Shown: positions 1 through 12,746 of the stretch, piece by piece
Position numbering within the stretch: the stretch's first letter is position 1
Layout of the letters: the number at the start of each line of letters is the position of its first letter
Assembly (NCBI RefSeq): GCF_026914265.1
Contig: NC_069136.1
Location: forward strand, 49,708,381-49,772,380
Length of the DNA: 64,000 bases
Direction of reading: 5' to 3'
DNA from: Mya arenaria
Lineage: Eukaryota > Mollusca > Bivalvia > Myida > Myidae
Program-made: the position numbers and the translations under genes
Notes under the pieces: model-generated
What the model was told of the DNA's origin: nothing
What the model saw: the letters and a program-made list of their open reading frames with translations, nothing else
Database searches by the model: none

Positions 1-86
1 TCACCTTACGGGTTGTAAATAAGCGTGTTAAGATTGTATAACAAAGACTGATAAAATAGTTATGTTCATACAAAAGGTAACTCTAG

Positions 87-171
87 CTTTGTCACTTTCT
101 TTGAAGTTATGTCTCATCACTGCCAGGAAGAATGGACTGGCATATAGGACACAGGTATGGTACCGCTTGGA
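87..171 (-). pseudogene. Kelch-like copy A, exon 2 (BTB, partial gene at left edge)
   Basis: This 85-bp exon has a good acceptor (TTGAGCAG) just above position 171. It encodes SKRYHTCVLYAS-PFFLAVMRHNF, the front of a BTB fold, and aligns codon for codon with exon 2 of copies B, C and D. Those copies read AAAG|GTAG at the donor; here it reads AAAG|CTAG, so the donor GT has become CT. Reading on gives a short extension and no usable join to the phase-1 exon 3 of the family. Exon 3 of this copy lies outside the window. The exon identity is strong; calling the copy inactive rests on the donor change alone. Confidence 0.7.
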
Positions 172-1204
172 CTGCTCAACAAAGGAAATACAACTTTCAA
201 ATGTAATTATCAATTTTAGGTTGGGTCAATCTTTGTTAAAGTTAAGGCTAATGGGTCCATTCTTTAATTTTCAACATAAGAAATAACATGTAAAATTCTC
301 ATTTACTTTCGAGATATAATACAGATCATAAGGGCTTTTCACTGGGCAAACGTTGGTGGCGAAGGCCAAACATTTTACGTTTGAAGGGTTAAAGTTTTAT
401 TTAGTTTTGACGAACGATCATTTCAATGGGTACAACATTACCCTAACAACATGTTTAGGTGTAACAAGGAGTATAGTCAAATTTATGAACAGACTTTTGG
501 TTAAAAAAGCATTTGCCTTTTTTTGGAAAAGTCTTTCGATAATATGGATCTGTTTTTGTGTCAAGATGTCCAATAAAATACCCAATCAACAATGTCTTAT
601 TGTTTCTTGTTGATATATTTTCAACAAAGAAAATATATTTAATAAAATAGGGAAAATAGTGAATTAAATTTACTTCATGGTAACAAATATTTTGTCAATT
701 AATGAATAAACCAGCACGAAGCCACATGGCATTGTTGACTAAAAAGACTTTAATTATTTTACATAAAAAACATGTTCTTCATGTAGAATTACCTTTTCCA
801 AAAATAAAATGCAAATATTTGAGCCAAAATCTTATATAAATCTTCTTTCGTAAAATTCACTTAACTCTTTATTACACTTTCATACTTTGCGAAGAATGTA
901 CGTATTATGCTTGCTAAATATTGAACCTAGAAACTAATTTAAACAAATTAGTCTAAGACTGTTAAACTTTGTGTATACATGTCATCTTTATCGTTTCCGT
1001 CTAATTATTTACTCGATATTTCAAACTTTGATTTTCAAAGTATGATGAACATAAACGTATTATAATAAATACAACTAAATATACTTTATATCTTTCAATA
1101 TTCAATAGTCCAGAACGTTTTTACAGACATGTTGTACAGTGATTCGTATGGTATTGAAGTTATGAATGTGAAACTAAATTTCCAAATTTTCGCTGCCACC
1201 TTAC

Positions 1205-1315
1205 CCATTGTCCATTTTTAACTGTAAAGTCGCAAAGGTCACTTTGTTCCTCTACCTGTTGCCTTAACAACGCCCTCATCGATATTCGGCTGTTTTTCCC
1301 CTCAACAAAGCACAT
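1205..1315 (-). CDS. Kelch-like copy A, exon 1 (start exon)
   Basis: The exon is 37 codons, from ATG (1315-1313) to TGG before donor GTAAGG. It encodes MCFVEGKNSRISMRALLRQQ and then VEEQSDLCDFTVKNGQW. Exon 1 of B, C and D has the same length, phase and LLxQQ-EQS-CxFxVK pattern. An acceptor TTTTCAG lies two bases before the ATG, and a conserved donor (TCGAAAGTACAG then GT) ends at 1567. This implies a 5' noncoding exon about 250 bp upstream, as in the other copies. No lesion is visible in this exon. Confidence 0.7.
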
Positions 1316-2485
1316 GTCTGAAAATTAAAATGGACGAAATCTAGTTCTTTTAAACTTCCTCAATCTATATACAGGGTAACAAATGAAAAAGAATTATAGA
1401 ATTTACTAAAAAACTCTTAACTTAATATACTCAAACTATATGAATGATATTAAAAAGTTTTATAATGTGACTTCGGTTTCAAAATCGATTCTTGGTTTAT
1501 ATTCAATGAAACAGTTTAGAAAGCTTACCGTGTGTGATGTTGATGGACATTTTCGTCACGAAAAACCTGTACTTTCGATTTGTGTTTTCAAAAAATATAC
1601 CCCGATAAACAGCAACTGCGTATGCGCACACTAATAGTTAGGCAAGAGTTGTGTTCCCTGATATTTCGAGTAACATGTCAAGTAAAACAACATTCTTTTC
1701 ATAGCAAAATATACATGGTTTGCTATTTTCTGAACTTGCAAAATAAACTTATCGGTTGAAGTCAGCTTGCATGCGTTCTGACATACAACTATGGTATCAA
1801 TTCCCCTTTATGCAGGTCAAACCAACTACAATCATCAATGATCATAAAACTATCGGTGCGGTTTAGTTAAATCAAATTGCTGTTGATTTTCCCAATAAAT
1901 TTGCATTTTTTCTGCAATATTAACTAGCTCTAAGCAATTGAATTTCTGTAAATATGTTATAAATGACACTATAAATAAATATATCACTGATATGTATCAA
2001 AACCAAGACAGGGTCATTTAAAATGGAACGTGGAAGTATAATTAAATGGGCATATAAAATACAGCGTTTTAAGTTCAAATCGTACTGTATTAATAATCAG
2101 CCATTTCTTTGTACAAATTATGGTCTAGAAGATATTTTATTGCATCTAATTACATTTTGTCCCTCTGTGTGGGGAGGGGGAGGGAATGTACACTAGCGTT
2201 GATACATTATGGTTTGCCAAACCTGTAGGGCTCAGGATATTCCTGAGATGGAAAATGACCCCCGTCCTAGTATATTTTCCTACAATACCGACACCACCTA
2301 GTCTGTAATATTTTCACTTGTCTGATATCTTTCACTGCCATTAGTCAAAATACATAAAAGTGCCTTAGTTATGGAGGGATAACCAGTCTCAAGTTTAAGT
2401 TATTATTTATCAGCATTTTAGAATACGTGTTTTATTCTTTTCTTAAGTAATACAAAGGATGTTAAACATTTTTTTCTCTTTCCAG

Positions 2486-2606
2486 GTAATAAATTGTTCA
2501 CAAAATAGACACTGTCACTAAAGCAGGTAATGACCAAAGCGAAGAGAAACTGATAAACTTACCATGGATGAAAACAGTGAAAGTGACAGTAGAAATCCTC
2601 TGACAG
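2486..2606 (+). CDS. Candidate first coding exon of an unknown gene
   Basis: A pyrimidine-rich tract and CAG acceptor (TTTTTCTCTTTCCAG) are followed by 78 bases without an in-frame ATG. Then comes ACCATGG and the short peptide MDENSESDSRNPLTG, split by a donor CAG|GTAAAC. The start context is Kozak-like, and both splice signals fit a 5' exon with a short acidic N-terminus. A degraded second copy lies at 3430-3515, so the exon predates a local duplication. No following exon was recognised in the window, so the gene cannot be named. It could also be a relic. Confidence 0.35.
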
Positions 2607-2645
2607 GTAAACAAACATGTATTGCACTTGTTCAAATTTTGTTAT

Positions 2646-3230
2646 TTAAGGAATGAATTTCGGGGTTGATGTCATTATCGGGGTATGAACGCAATTGGGC
2701 TGGTCTAAGTGTGTGGAGTACTCCACGCGTACTTTGTCCAGCCCAATTGCGTTCATATCCCCGATAATGACATCAACCCCGCAATCCATTCCTGATATTT
2801 ACACCAATAGTTCATTGTTTTATTCAAGAAACGTTAAACAAAAATTCATTTCATTTCGGATTACCTTTCAGTAATCATTTTTTACCCATTCTGTAAATAG
2901 GACGATCCGACTGTTACCGGAAACATTGTTTTTTAAATGACGTCACAATAACGCGGGAAAAGATCAATCACTAGAAAACACTTTTAAACGTAAAATTAAA
3001 ACACTTTTGGCAACACAACGTTTAAAATATAATAACTTAGCACTTTCTTAAATGTTGAATTATATTTTACGGGACCTGCTGACACAAAACAAACAAAAGC
3101 AAGATCAATAGTTTTCATGTATTATTGTTATGCGATGAATTGCGATCCGAACATATCCGAAGATGTTGCGTTCATCGATTGATGAACGCAATTGCCGAAA
3201 AGCAGTTCATTTAAGGAATGGAAGTTGAGG
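2646..3230 (+). repeat. Fold-back element family R3, copy 1
   Basis: Positions 2655-2795 form a long imperfect palindrome: the arm around GATGTCATTATCGGGGTATG is repeated inverted, meeting at a central AGTACTCC. The palindrome is followed by about 400 bp that ends in ATGAACGCAATTGCCG, echoing the hairpin arm. ATTTAAGGAATG occurs at both ends. A second copy lies inverted at 48785-49277 and shares both hairpin and body. Two copies in one window with matching ends indicate a non-autonomous mobile element. Its superfamily is unknown. Confidence 0.7.
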
Positions 3231-3429
3231 TGTAAATATATGGTTCTAAAGCCATCTATTAAGTTGTTTCATTAACATATTCTGGTTTTGCTTTGGGGGG
3301 TTTCCATTCTGAATATATGGAGGCCAGTTTTGTTTTTCAGACTTTCAGTTGGTGACCAGTATCTTTCGTATCTTCATATTTCATTCACATGAGCCTCTAT
3401 ATCAACTACATTCGTTAAAAGCATTTTAC

Positions 3430-3515
3430 GACCTAAATTTAATGATAAACCCACCATGGCTGACGACAGTGAACGTGAAAGTGGAAGTCTTAAAAAAACA
3501 TGTATTGCATGTTTG
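3430..3515 (+). pseudogene. Degenerate duplicate of the 2486-2606 exon
   Basis: The sequence CCACCATGGCTGACGACAG and the next 50 bases match the start exon at 2564 (ATGG-TGA--ACAGTGAA-GTGA pattern, then AAACATGTATTGCA). The CAG|GTAAAC donor seen in the first copy is replaced by TTAAAAAA, so this copy cannot splice in the same way. It lies just beyond the R3 element, so the two exon copies flank that insertion. Confidence 0.4.
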
Positions 3516-3539
3516 TGCAAATATTCTAACATGATCCAA

Positions 3540-6500
3540 AAGTCATCTAGTACTAGTAAATTGTTCTTATATTATATGTTCTGATATTTCCGGGGGCTAT
3601 TTCCATACTGAATATAGTGCAGTTGTCAGAGTTTCACGATGTAAAATCATAAAAAAGTAATTTAATTAAATAATTAGCAGCTTAGCGAACTAAAGCTAGA
3701 TATAAAATTGTGTTAGTTGATATAACAGATATCAGTCGATAAATCCACAATGTGCCTTTTGTAGAATATTTACCAAGACTAATGTTGGTCTTGAACTCTA
3801 AATCTTATTTTAAATGCATTTAAAATGAATGCAAATGTATTGTGGTTAACAACAGCAATAACAACAACAACAACAACCTTAACAGCATTGGTGATATCAT
3901 ATCGCTACAGCATGACAAAACACACAGTAAAAAAAATATGAGGGTATCAAGTTTATCAAATATAGTTATAAAATGTAATATTGGAATATCTTGGCGTGGA
4001 CAATAAAAAATCGTTGTTCATACATATAAAGGATTCAACATAAAGATGCACTCTTATTCCCAAATACGATTTATCACAATTAATACAATTGTTTTAATAT
4101 TCCAAAAAAGATGAAAACATGTCGAAAACAATGGTTTTTATAAAGGATACCGACTTTAATTTGAAACAAAGGTGCAGAAAACATGGTATTACTACCTTAT
4201 GAGACAATAGCATATCACAGTAAATCATTTAGCATTCACTAATCATTTGATATTTTTGCATTTTTAGCTATTAAATACACGGTTACAATCTTGTTATCAG
4301 TAATCATTATTTTTCATAAATGCATTATTTAGTAGGTAGTTAAAGGTATATCACTCCAAATTATGGTTGTTTTACATGTGTATGTATTGATTTTGGAAAA
4401 GAGTGTCACTTTAACAGTACATCCAGATATTCAACTACTATGTTGCAATATGAAACGTGTAAGTACTTGAAATATTGATGACTGCAAGATGGTGGTACAG
4501 GATGTACAGGTGAAAATATTCCGTATGTTTTTTTAATATATCATTACAAATATCTTGGTGAGAAAGTTCATGTTTAACGTTTGACAGTTGTAATAAATAA
4601 CAAACAATGTTCTCAATTTCTGAGTTGCAAGTTTTGATCAAAGATGCGTTGAATTTTTTTTAATGAAAGTGTACGAGGTTCTAGAGTAGTACAGTTTCAT
4701 GAATGGAACGATTTGCAAGAGGCTGAATATGTTTGAATTATTAATATTTAACAAAATCAGCACAATGATAAGATATTAAACAATGAGGTGAGAGAATGCT
4801 ACTGATGTTCAATACTTAAAAATATGAATTAATGGTGTCTGTGTTTAAAGTTTCATTAAAGTCTAGTCAGCATTTCCAAGCATGAAAGAACAATTATATA
4901 AATAGTTCAAACCCTTAGAAGTACAGCACTTTAGTAACAGTTTTCACAACCATTATAGAGACAGGTTCCCCTGTATTAAAACTAACATATTGATTCTTTA
5001 TGCAATTAGGTGCCTGTGTGACGAATTGGCAAATATTTAGTATAATTTAACCAAAGCCTTATCCACGAAAATTCCATCAGTAGGGCTTGTAAGATAAAGT
5101 TTGATTGGAACATTCAAAACTTGTGCATTACAGCAAACAGTAAGTCAATTATGTTACCTTTAGAAAAATCTAGGTGTAAAATAAACATTCGACAAAATTA
5201 GTCGTGATATATTTTAGGTAGTATAGTAATTAATACACCAAAGCTAGTTTTGCACCTTTGAATCATTGTAAACCAGTCCTTTATCATAATCAAGTCAAAA
5301 TCGTTTTTTTCCGGTTGATCAACTAATCATATAATATATAATGCAGGTTACGCCATCCTTATTTTATTTGTTTCCATGGGCCTTACCACCTTTTTTCAAG
5401 TAATAGGTAAAAAAAATATTATTGCGGTAAACTGGAGAACAACATTCCACAATAAAAGTAAAACCACCTACGCTATATGAACAATAAATGTGAGGTGCTT
5501 GTTTGCATTTTGGTGTTTTGGTTAGAACAATGCAAACTACACACTACTTTCCTTTAAAATAGGCTTTTAGACATATTGTTTAAACTAATGATGGCTGATC
5601 TCTAATAACATCTAAAATGTCAATGAATTATTTAGATTATGCTTTTGTTATTGTTTCTTCAGCTATTCAGAGTTCTGTTGTGGATAATTCCCAAATACTG
5701 TTATATAATTGATAAGAAATCCTGAAAGCTAGCAATTGACTAACAGCTTCGCAGTATGGGTCGGATTAAGACAATGCTCAATATTAGCTGTGTGTCGAAA
5801 TCCCTTTTATGTCCTCTTCAATGCTTGATAACTCTTGGACTATGTTAAGTGTAAAAGAAGTAATACTCATACATGCGTTATACATTTTTCATTATTGATA
5901 CTATTTGAATAAAATATCTTACAATTGAATGTTTACTAGCACTACAATCATCTGTGGTACAAATGTTTTTTGTCAATTTGAAGCTTCATAAATTGGGAAA
6001 GAGATTGAACTTTAGTATTGTCAGTATATTTGTTTTGCTGCAAGCTAAATGTCTGTCTGCATGGTTTGAATGTATACCTATAATGTCGGGAAAATCGTAA
6101 CATGGTCCACTCCGGAACGAACAATTCATTTTATATTGTAAACGCCCAAGCGTATTTAAGATTGAAAAAAAACTCATTTTCTGAAACAAATGTGCAAGAT
6201 TGTGCAACTTACCTTTTCTGGCTACAATTTGCCTCGGTATTGAAAGAACTTGCTCATTAAGTTCCTAACATCAAAGTCAATAGTCATAGTCAGAAGGAGT
6301 TGACTTATACGATATAATGTACATTTTTATTGTTCTGATGATTGTTACATCTGAGAGAAAGTCTGGCATTTTTTTTTCTTGAAAAAAAACTGTTGATCTT
6401 TCCAATCATAGTTCTGGCATATAATTCATGACATTTTCACACTAAAATATCACTACCTGTACGAGTTTACAATAAAAGCTAACATGAAATAAAATGACTT

Positions 6501-6670
6501 CATTGAATGTTTTACCCCAGCCAAGGGTCGTATGCTTCTTTTTGACGTACAGTTGTAACTTTTAACAAGCACTAAGCACCTGGGGCAATCCCGAAAGCCT
6601 GTATAGTTTCTTATTTATCACAAACTATTATAATCTGAACGTGCATACCTCAGATTCGTCTGAATACTGA
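3540..6670. other. Spacer without recognisable genes
   Basis: This is AT-rich DNA with a short (AAC)n run near 3850-3877. The only open frames are short ones under 75 codons, without domain features or splice context. Nothing else is recognisable here. Confidence 0.5.
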
Positions 6671-6674
6671 TGTG

Positions 6675-6850
6675 AAAAACTACAGAAACAATCTCAGTAG
6701 CCAAAAGTTTAAACATAAACCCCGTTTTTTTGCACTGGGTAAACGCCAAGACATAGGACACAATAACAAAAAATCACAAACAAGAAACATGGCACAACAG
6801 CACAAAACTCCACAAACAGCACAGTGCATATATACTTTATAAAAATAGGT
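6675..6850 (-). repeat. Interspersed repeat family R1, copy 1
   Basis: It shares the ordered landmarks CTACAGAAAC, TTTAAACATAAACCC, AACGCCAA-ACATA, AAATCACAAAC-A-AAACATGG and CACAAAACTCC with a copy at 14262. The reverse complement recurs at 48535-48760 and, more diverged, at 61325-61515. The 89-codon minus-strand frame across it is coincidental. Confidence 0.6.
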
Positions 6851-8635
6851 ATGTTTAATGTATGTATGTAAGACGAAATTCTTTCGACAAACTTCGATAA
6901 TTTTTGCTGTGTTCCTGATACGCATGTTTACATCCGCGAACCTTTGCATATGTTTGCGGTTTTTAGACGGAGTTTTGCAAGTTTATCATTAACTCAACAA
7001 AAACAATATATGCCTGTAACATCTTTTCATCTTGATTTGATTGCAGGTTTTTTATGGTACTATACTATTTTAACTCTGGCAGTTAGACTTCGTTGGTAGG
7101 CATGTATTTTCAAAATTACTAAAATGATATTAAATGTGTTTACACAATTGATATTTCCAGTGTTGCATATGACTGGTATATAAATCAATCTACACTTTTT
7201 CGCTAGATCTACAATTTATTCTATCAGGTCAATATTATTCACGGTGATATTCATTAAATGTACTTCAAATGGCCTGACCACGTCCATATACAAATACTTA
7301 AACTTTAGGTAGACAGTTTCAAAAGGGGGCTGTCCTCTGCCCTTTTTGTTTACCCGTTCTGCCAAACATGTGCACCCTTTGGCATTCACATAATTTGAAT
7401 GCTTGAAAACATTATTAGATGACAGACAAAAGTATATACACACTTAACACATATTTCGCTGTTAAAGCCTAAACTATTTCAGTTAAAGTAATCCATTCAT
7501 CATAAATGCAACAAATTTCTACTTGTTAAACTTCATTTTAAAGTTACAAAATGTTAAGTTTGAATAATTTTAAAGTTTTCACCGAGAGCTTAGGCATATA
7601 TTTAAGAAACAATTTATTAAAACATAGTAATATGTCGTTTCATTACCCCCCTCCCCCGTTTTATATCGTGTCATGATAGTAGCGTCATTATGGTGTTTTT
7701 CAACAATGTAATCCATGCAAGAAAAGTATATTGGTTGATCAAAATAGATTAAACATAGAAGTAATCTCGATGTTTATACCTGAAATGGCTTACCTTAAAC
7801 ACACTTTTCAACGTATTTGATAAGTTTTTCACAGCATTTCAATCATTAAAATTATGCCAATTTTCTGCACTTACCCTAAACTTTTAAAGTCTTGCAAAAA
7901 CCCTATTTTTTATTATTATTAATATGTATACAACAGCAATATCAATACAAAACACGGTACATCATGTACAAAAGAAAATACAAACATACATGATTTTTTC
8001 AATTATCATATGACTTAATGTTTCATCTATGTTGAATAAGCTTTGTTCTTGTCACGTTTTGCCATGTTAGATATTGAATTGCTAAGCTAAGATTTTAATG
8101 TTTATATTTATATTAAAAAAAACAAAAACAAAAACCCTAATTAAATCTAAAACAAAGTATTTAAGCCAACCAATTCCATTACATACTTTATTTTAAACGA
8201 ATAACAGTTCAAGGTTGAAACATTTTTGTGAAATCAAAACATGCATTACTTAATGTCAAACGTATATATTGTACTTGTATTTGTCATGTTTTGATGAAGT
8301 AATTAAATGTACGTCTTTTCCAGCTTAAAACAATTAATACGAGCTTCTGAGCTGTGAAATAAAATGGACATCAGACATTTGTTTCATTCAACTCATAAGT
8401 GTAACATCCAAGGTTCTTCTTACCATGCCACCTACATAGCCTCTTGTGAAAGGTATTTAAGTGGAATACAAACTTTGTACGAACGACAATGAAAAGCAAC
8501 AGGTTTTCATCCTTGGTCCTAATCCGCAGCCACAAGAGCACGATCATCGATATTGACCGCATCATCAATGTGTTTGCGTCGCAAAAATGACGGAACGCCA
8601 AAATGCACCTACGACCGCCTAGCTAAAATCAATCA
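6851..8635. other. Spacer without recognisable genes
   Basis: The sequence is AT-rich. Two minus-strand frames of about 75 codons (7216-7443 and 8371-8601) have no recognisable domain, no convincing splice sites and no second copy. They are not called as genes. Confidence 0.45.
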
Positions 8636-8663
8636 GGTGGGGTGGGTGGGTGGTGGGTGGGGG
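8636..8663 (+). other. G-run cluster, potential G-quadruplex
   Basis: In 28 bases there are five or more runs of three or more G (GGGG-T-GGG-T-GGG-TGGT-GGG-T-GGGGG) with loops of one to four bases. This meets the usual pattern for an intramolecular G-quadruplex. It stands alone in an AT-rich spacer about 1.9 kb from the 3' end of Kelch-like copy B. Confidence 0.6.
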
Positions 8664-9074
8664 TAATGTTCATTGTTAAAAAAAAAAATCGAATATACCT
8701 TCCCTTTCATTTAAAAAAAATTAAACACGTCGGACAAAACTGTATTACTCATTAAATTGTTGCAATTTTAACAAAATGCTATTTGGAATGTATATTCTAA
8801 GTCATTGTCTTACACTTATTTGTCAAATATGCATGTCTTTTCATTATTTAAAGTAAGATATGCATCCTTAAATATATAATATATTTAAAATGTAAAGCAT
8901 CTTACAAATTCGAGTATCGATTGATCTGTACTCGATCATAAGGGCTCTCGATTGTAAATTCCTTCCACTTTCGAAACTGCTTATCGATATATTAATTTGT
9001 CACAATCACTCTTATCTGTCATACCCGCGTGAGTACCAAAATATCTACCTTACAAATATTGTTTGAGGCTCAAA

Positions 9075-9345
9075 CTACCCGGGACCTCCGTAATGCTCGT
9101 GAGGGGTTCTCGCCGAACCTCGTAAACGGCACGCACTGCAGGACAGACGTTGTCAGCATAATAACTGCCCTGCCAATGCAATTGCTGAATACGTAGCCAC
9201 CTTCCTCTGAAACGCTCAATGGAACCCTCGCCTAGACGGAAGTCGTTAAGGCTATCCTAACCGCCGCTCCCGCAATGTTTCGCAGATCGCGGTCCCTACT
9301 CGTGGATTATCAAGGCCTGGAAGTCGCCCCGTTGCTGCCGTCTTG
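9075..9345 (+). pseudogene. GC-rich island, possible decayed coding fragment
   Basis: This block is markedly richer in G+C than its surroundings. The plus frame reads TTRDLRNAREGFSPNLVNG and onward for about 90 codons with only two stops. Composition and near-open frame suggest a fragment of an inserted coding sequence such as a retroelement. No family could be recognised. Confidence 0.25.
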
Positions 9346-9599
9346 AAGTTCCTGATATTGTACTACATGGTTTCCGTTGACATCTCACAATTAACTTCCA
9401 ATTACGATGTTGACGTAACAGACAAAACCGGATCACAATAACGACATTTGCACTTAGGTTTCGCAAACCACGAATATTATCAAACTTCTAAACATGTATT
9501 GACACAAGATTCCCGAAAGTATAATATTAAACAAAACTGTAAATATAAAGCCTATTTAGTGCCATATAACCCGAGATGAGAGCTACTCAGGAATCAAAT

Positions 9600-9995
9600 A
9601 AAGCCTTTTTTGACTTGCATGTTGCCAATTTAGAGCAAAACAATGTCAAGTTATGTTTTCCCTGGTTCATAAAATGACCCTTTTTGACTTGAACTGTGCA
9701 AAAAGTCCAGCGAAGCCCTCCCCCGGTTTACAGCTTCATCAAGTGTACAATTAATCCAGGTGTAGTTTCAGAGGAGCACGCCAAGAGCTATAATATTCAT
9801 TTGTGATTGCCATATCCACCAATGACCAATTAAGACATGTATACTATTTGACACTGCCAATGCCAAACAAGTCAATAGTAATACTTCATTCATGCCAACC
9901 AAGAAATCATTGACCAATTGCAAATAAATGTGGCCAATACATGTAACAGCCAACCCCAAGGTGTCCCTTCCAGAAACTCCAGTGTGCATTAAGTC
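9600..9995. repeat. Dispersed or duplicated segment R2, copy 1
   Basis: It shares a series of blocks in the same orientation with 34740-35210: AAGTGTACAATAAATCCA-type, ATTTGTGAT, CATATCCAC, TGGCCAATAA-type and GTGTCCCT-type landmarks. Both copies lie a little downstream of a type-1 Kelch-like copy (B and D), so it may be part of the duplicated gene unit rather than an independent mobile element. Confidence 0.5.
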
Positions 9996-10506
9996 CCTAA
10001 TATAAAGAGTATTTTATAATATATTTTGTCATTAGAACTATACAATACATTCAACAATGTTTTAAATACATAAATGAAATGAAAAACACACGTATGTCCA
10101 ATGTTTTGCTTTATTTACATCTTTATCATTGAAAACCTACGTTTTGAACTTTTTGGAACACTATCTTCATACGCATATGTTAATATTCACATTATGATAC
10201 GTGTTAAGGCATACAATACACACTAAATTACTTATCAACAGAGAAAACATGTGCAATTTTCAATAGAAAACTCACCTATTGCTACACCACAGATGTATTT
10301 CCAGAACATAATATTTTGCAAAGACTATCCACTAGTTGCCCACATATTATGCCCAAGTGTCACAAATGATGACAAAATACTGTCCGTTTTAATTATAACT
10401 ACGTTTTTACATAAGTGTTTTATCAAATATGCAAGGCGATAATCGTCATATCAATTATTCACCGTATTTACATAAATGTGCACTGAGCACACCGTAGTAT
10501 CTCTAG

Positions 10507-12246
10507 TTAGTCATAACCATGATAAATATCATCATAGCTATCATAATGGTATCCAATATCGACATTATCGTCAAAATCATCATGGATCCAGTCGCGACGT
10601 TTTCTTGATAAAGCGTACATACTGTTGTTTTGCCTTTCTCTAATTGTATTTTCGTCTCTGATCCGTGTACAATGCGGACACCTCAAATTGCATTTCAGTT
10701 GTAAGCGAGGGATCGCTATTTCCAGAATATTGCAAATGATTGATTTATCTACAGATTCATCTGGGAGAGGAATATGTTTCCATTCTATCTGTTTCGCACT
10801 GACCTTGTCCAGTTGATCCAATGTGTATTCCAAATGCTTGCTGACTATGGAGTGGTCGCCGTATTTATTTGTTGTATGAAAACGAATCCATTTATTCCCA
10901 ACAACTCTGACAGTACAAGCATCCTTTCTTTCCTTTCGAAAAGCTCGTAAAACTGAAACTGGCCTTTTAACGCGAGAATTTGTCCCTGGTACTATCACAC
11001 GGGTCTTCCTTAGACCTAAAATAGCGAATCCATCTTTAAAGGGAGTGACTTCATCATTGTAATCGAGATTGATATCGATATTTTCCATTTTGCATGACTG
11101 TTTGTCATAAATACAGAAAAAAATGGGGAATCTGGAGAAAAGGGCCACTAATTTGACTTCATTTACAACAAGTTTTACTTCAAACCCTACATTTAATGAA
11201 ATAATTTGCGTCAAAACTGTTTCCTCACTACACTCGCTTATTGCCCCCTAAGCAGAGTATCGGCCTCTGTGTTGGGTATGTTCCCTTTCTATTTACGATT
11301 TCATAATGTGTTATAGGACCTCTTGACACCGCCATTTGATGAAATCGTTGTTCCAGCTTACCTTGCATTGTTTCGTTTTCCGTTATTGTCGCTTGATCGT
11401 ATGAGACCGCGTAACATATTTTATCTGCTTTGTAAATACTTTTAAATGTTCCTTTTTGTGTGAAGTAACAAAACTTACTGAAGTGCAAGAAAACTTGTCG
11501 AGTACTGAAAAATCATGAAGACGAATTACACATTCTTTAAATGTCTTCTGCACCAGGCAAAGAATGGTTTCACCGGGAGCTAATGCAAACATTTTTGTGA
11601 ACTGATAGTGAGGGTTTCCTTCAAGTTTATACCATCTGTCCCTACCGTAGTCGAAAACCCAGAAATCACCATCTATATTTGGCTGGTTAGTGATACATAC
11701 ATTTAGATTTTTTTTTCAAATGAGGTGTGTAGGTTTTCAAAGTATTTGTTCTCTTTTGCCTTTTCCAACACACTAGCAGTTACTTGCGGTAGTTCTATGC
11801 TTGCAACGTCTTTGTCTAGTTGGGTTTCCTCTGTTCAGGTGAGTGCTCTACCCACCTTATGATGAATTCAAACTTCACATCTGCAGTAACATATGACAAG
11901 GTTTTATCTGAAAACATATGTTCAAGCGTGTCATCAGTGATTGTTAGTAAATGATTCCCACCAAATAATTCTGGCAAATGTTATCCGATGTACTTTGTCA
12001 ATGCAGGAATTTCAAAATCAAAAATAATGCTGAGATGGAGTAGATTTTCTACGTTTTCTTCATCCACTGTGGTCTCATTGTTGATCCAGTTTACTAAGAA
12101 CGCCTTCAACTTCGGTATCAATAAAAACTCGGCCAAATGCATCACGGCGGAAACATTGTCTATGGTCAAGTAGGGAAATTGCCCGTACAAGAACATCATT
12201 GCCATGTCGATGGATTCTGGAGAGCCTAGTTTCAACTCGAGAAAGC
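10507..12246 (-). pseudogene. Kelch-like copy B, exon 3 (disrupted)
   Basis: The exon follows acceptor TTTTCAG at 12247-12249. It encodes the BTB remainder (LELKLGSPESIDMAMMFLYG), the start of BACK, then Kelch-type propeller sequence and a tail with RCPHC. In the same frame as intact copy E, the reading stops where E has a Gln codon (CAA to TAA, near 11980). One base is then missing at the QRKPK-LD equivalent, and there is another shift at the G-run near 11255. The last frame (10507-11214) is open and carries MENIDINLDYNDEVTPFKDG, two CxxC cysteines (CPHC) and an Asp/Tyr/His-rich end. In an intact relative this would be a BTB-BACK-Kelch substrate adaptor for a CUL3 ubiquitin ligase. This copy cannot make that protein. 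Confidence 0.85.
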
Positions 12247-12746
12247 CTGAAAAGCAAATTATTGTACATGACCTTTAAGTAAGACACCATTTTATGTTTT
12301 ATTCACCAGATACTGGGCGTGCACTTTTAAGGTTAAATTCATACGCTACATTGTTCTATAAACAAATATCAAATAATAAAAAAATTGAAGCGTTGAAGTG
12401 ATGATTATTTAATAAAGGTAGCCTTTCAAAATGACAAATATTAAACAAACAAACATATATTATGTGTGTGACTTAAAATTTGTCCCTCATTCAGATTGTT
12501 ATGAAAATAAGTTTGAAATCGTGCGAGAAAACAAAGGTAACAAACACCGAGCCTTCGAATAGCCTGATTATATTCTGTCTTAATTCCAGTTGTATTGAAT
12601 TTCATTCAAATTTAGAGTAATATTCTAAATTGACGCACCAAAATCAGACTTTGCAAACAAAGTGTATATACGTTGCAGACATTCACTGTTTTCTTGATTA
12701 TTATACTAGTATGAATCTGTAAACATTGATAGAAATGTAAGTCTAC

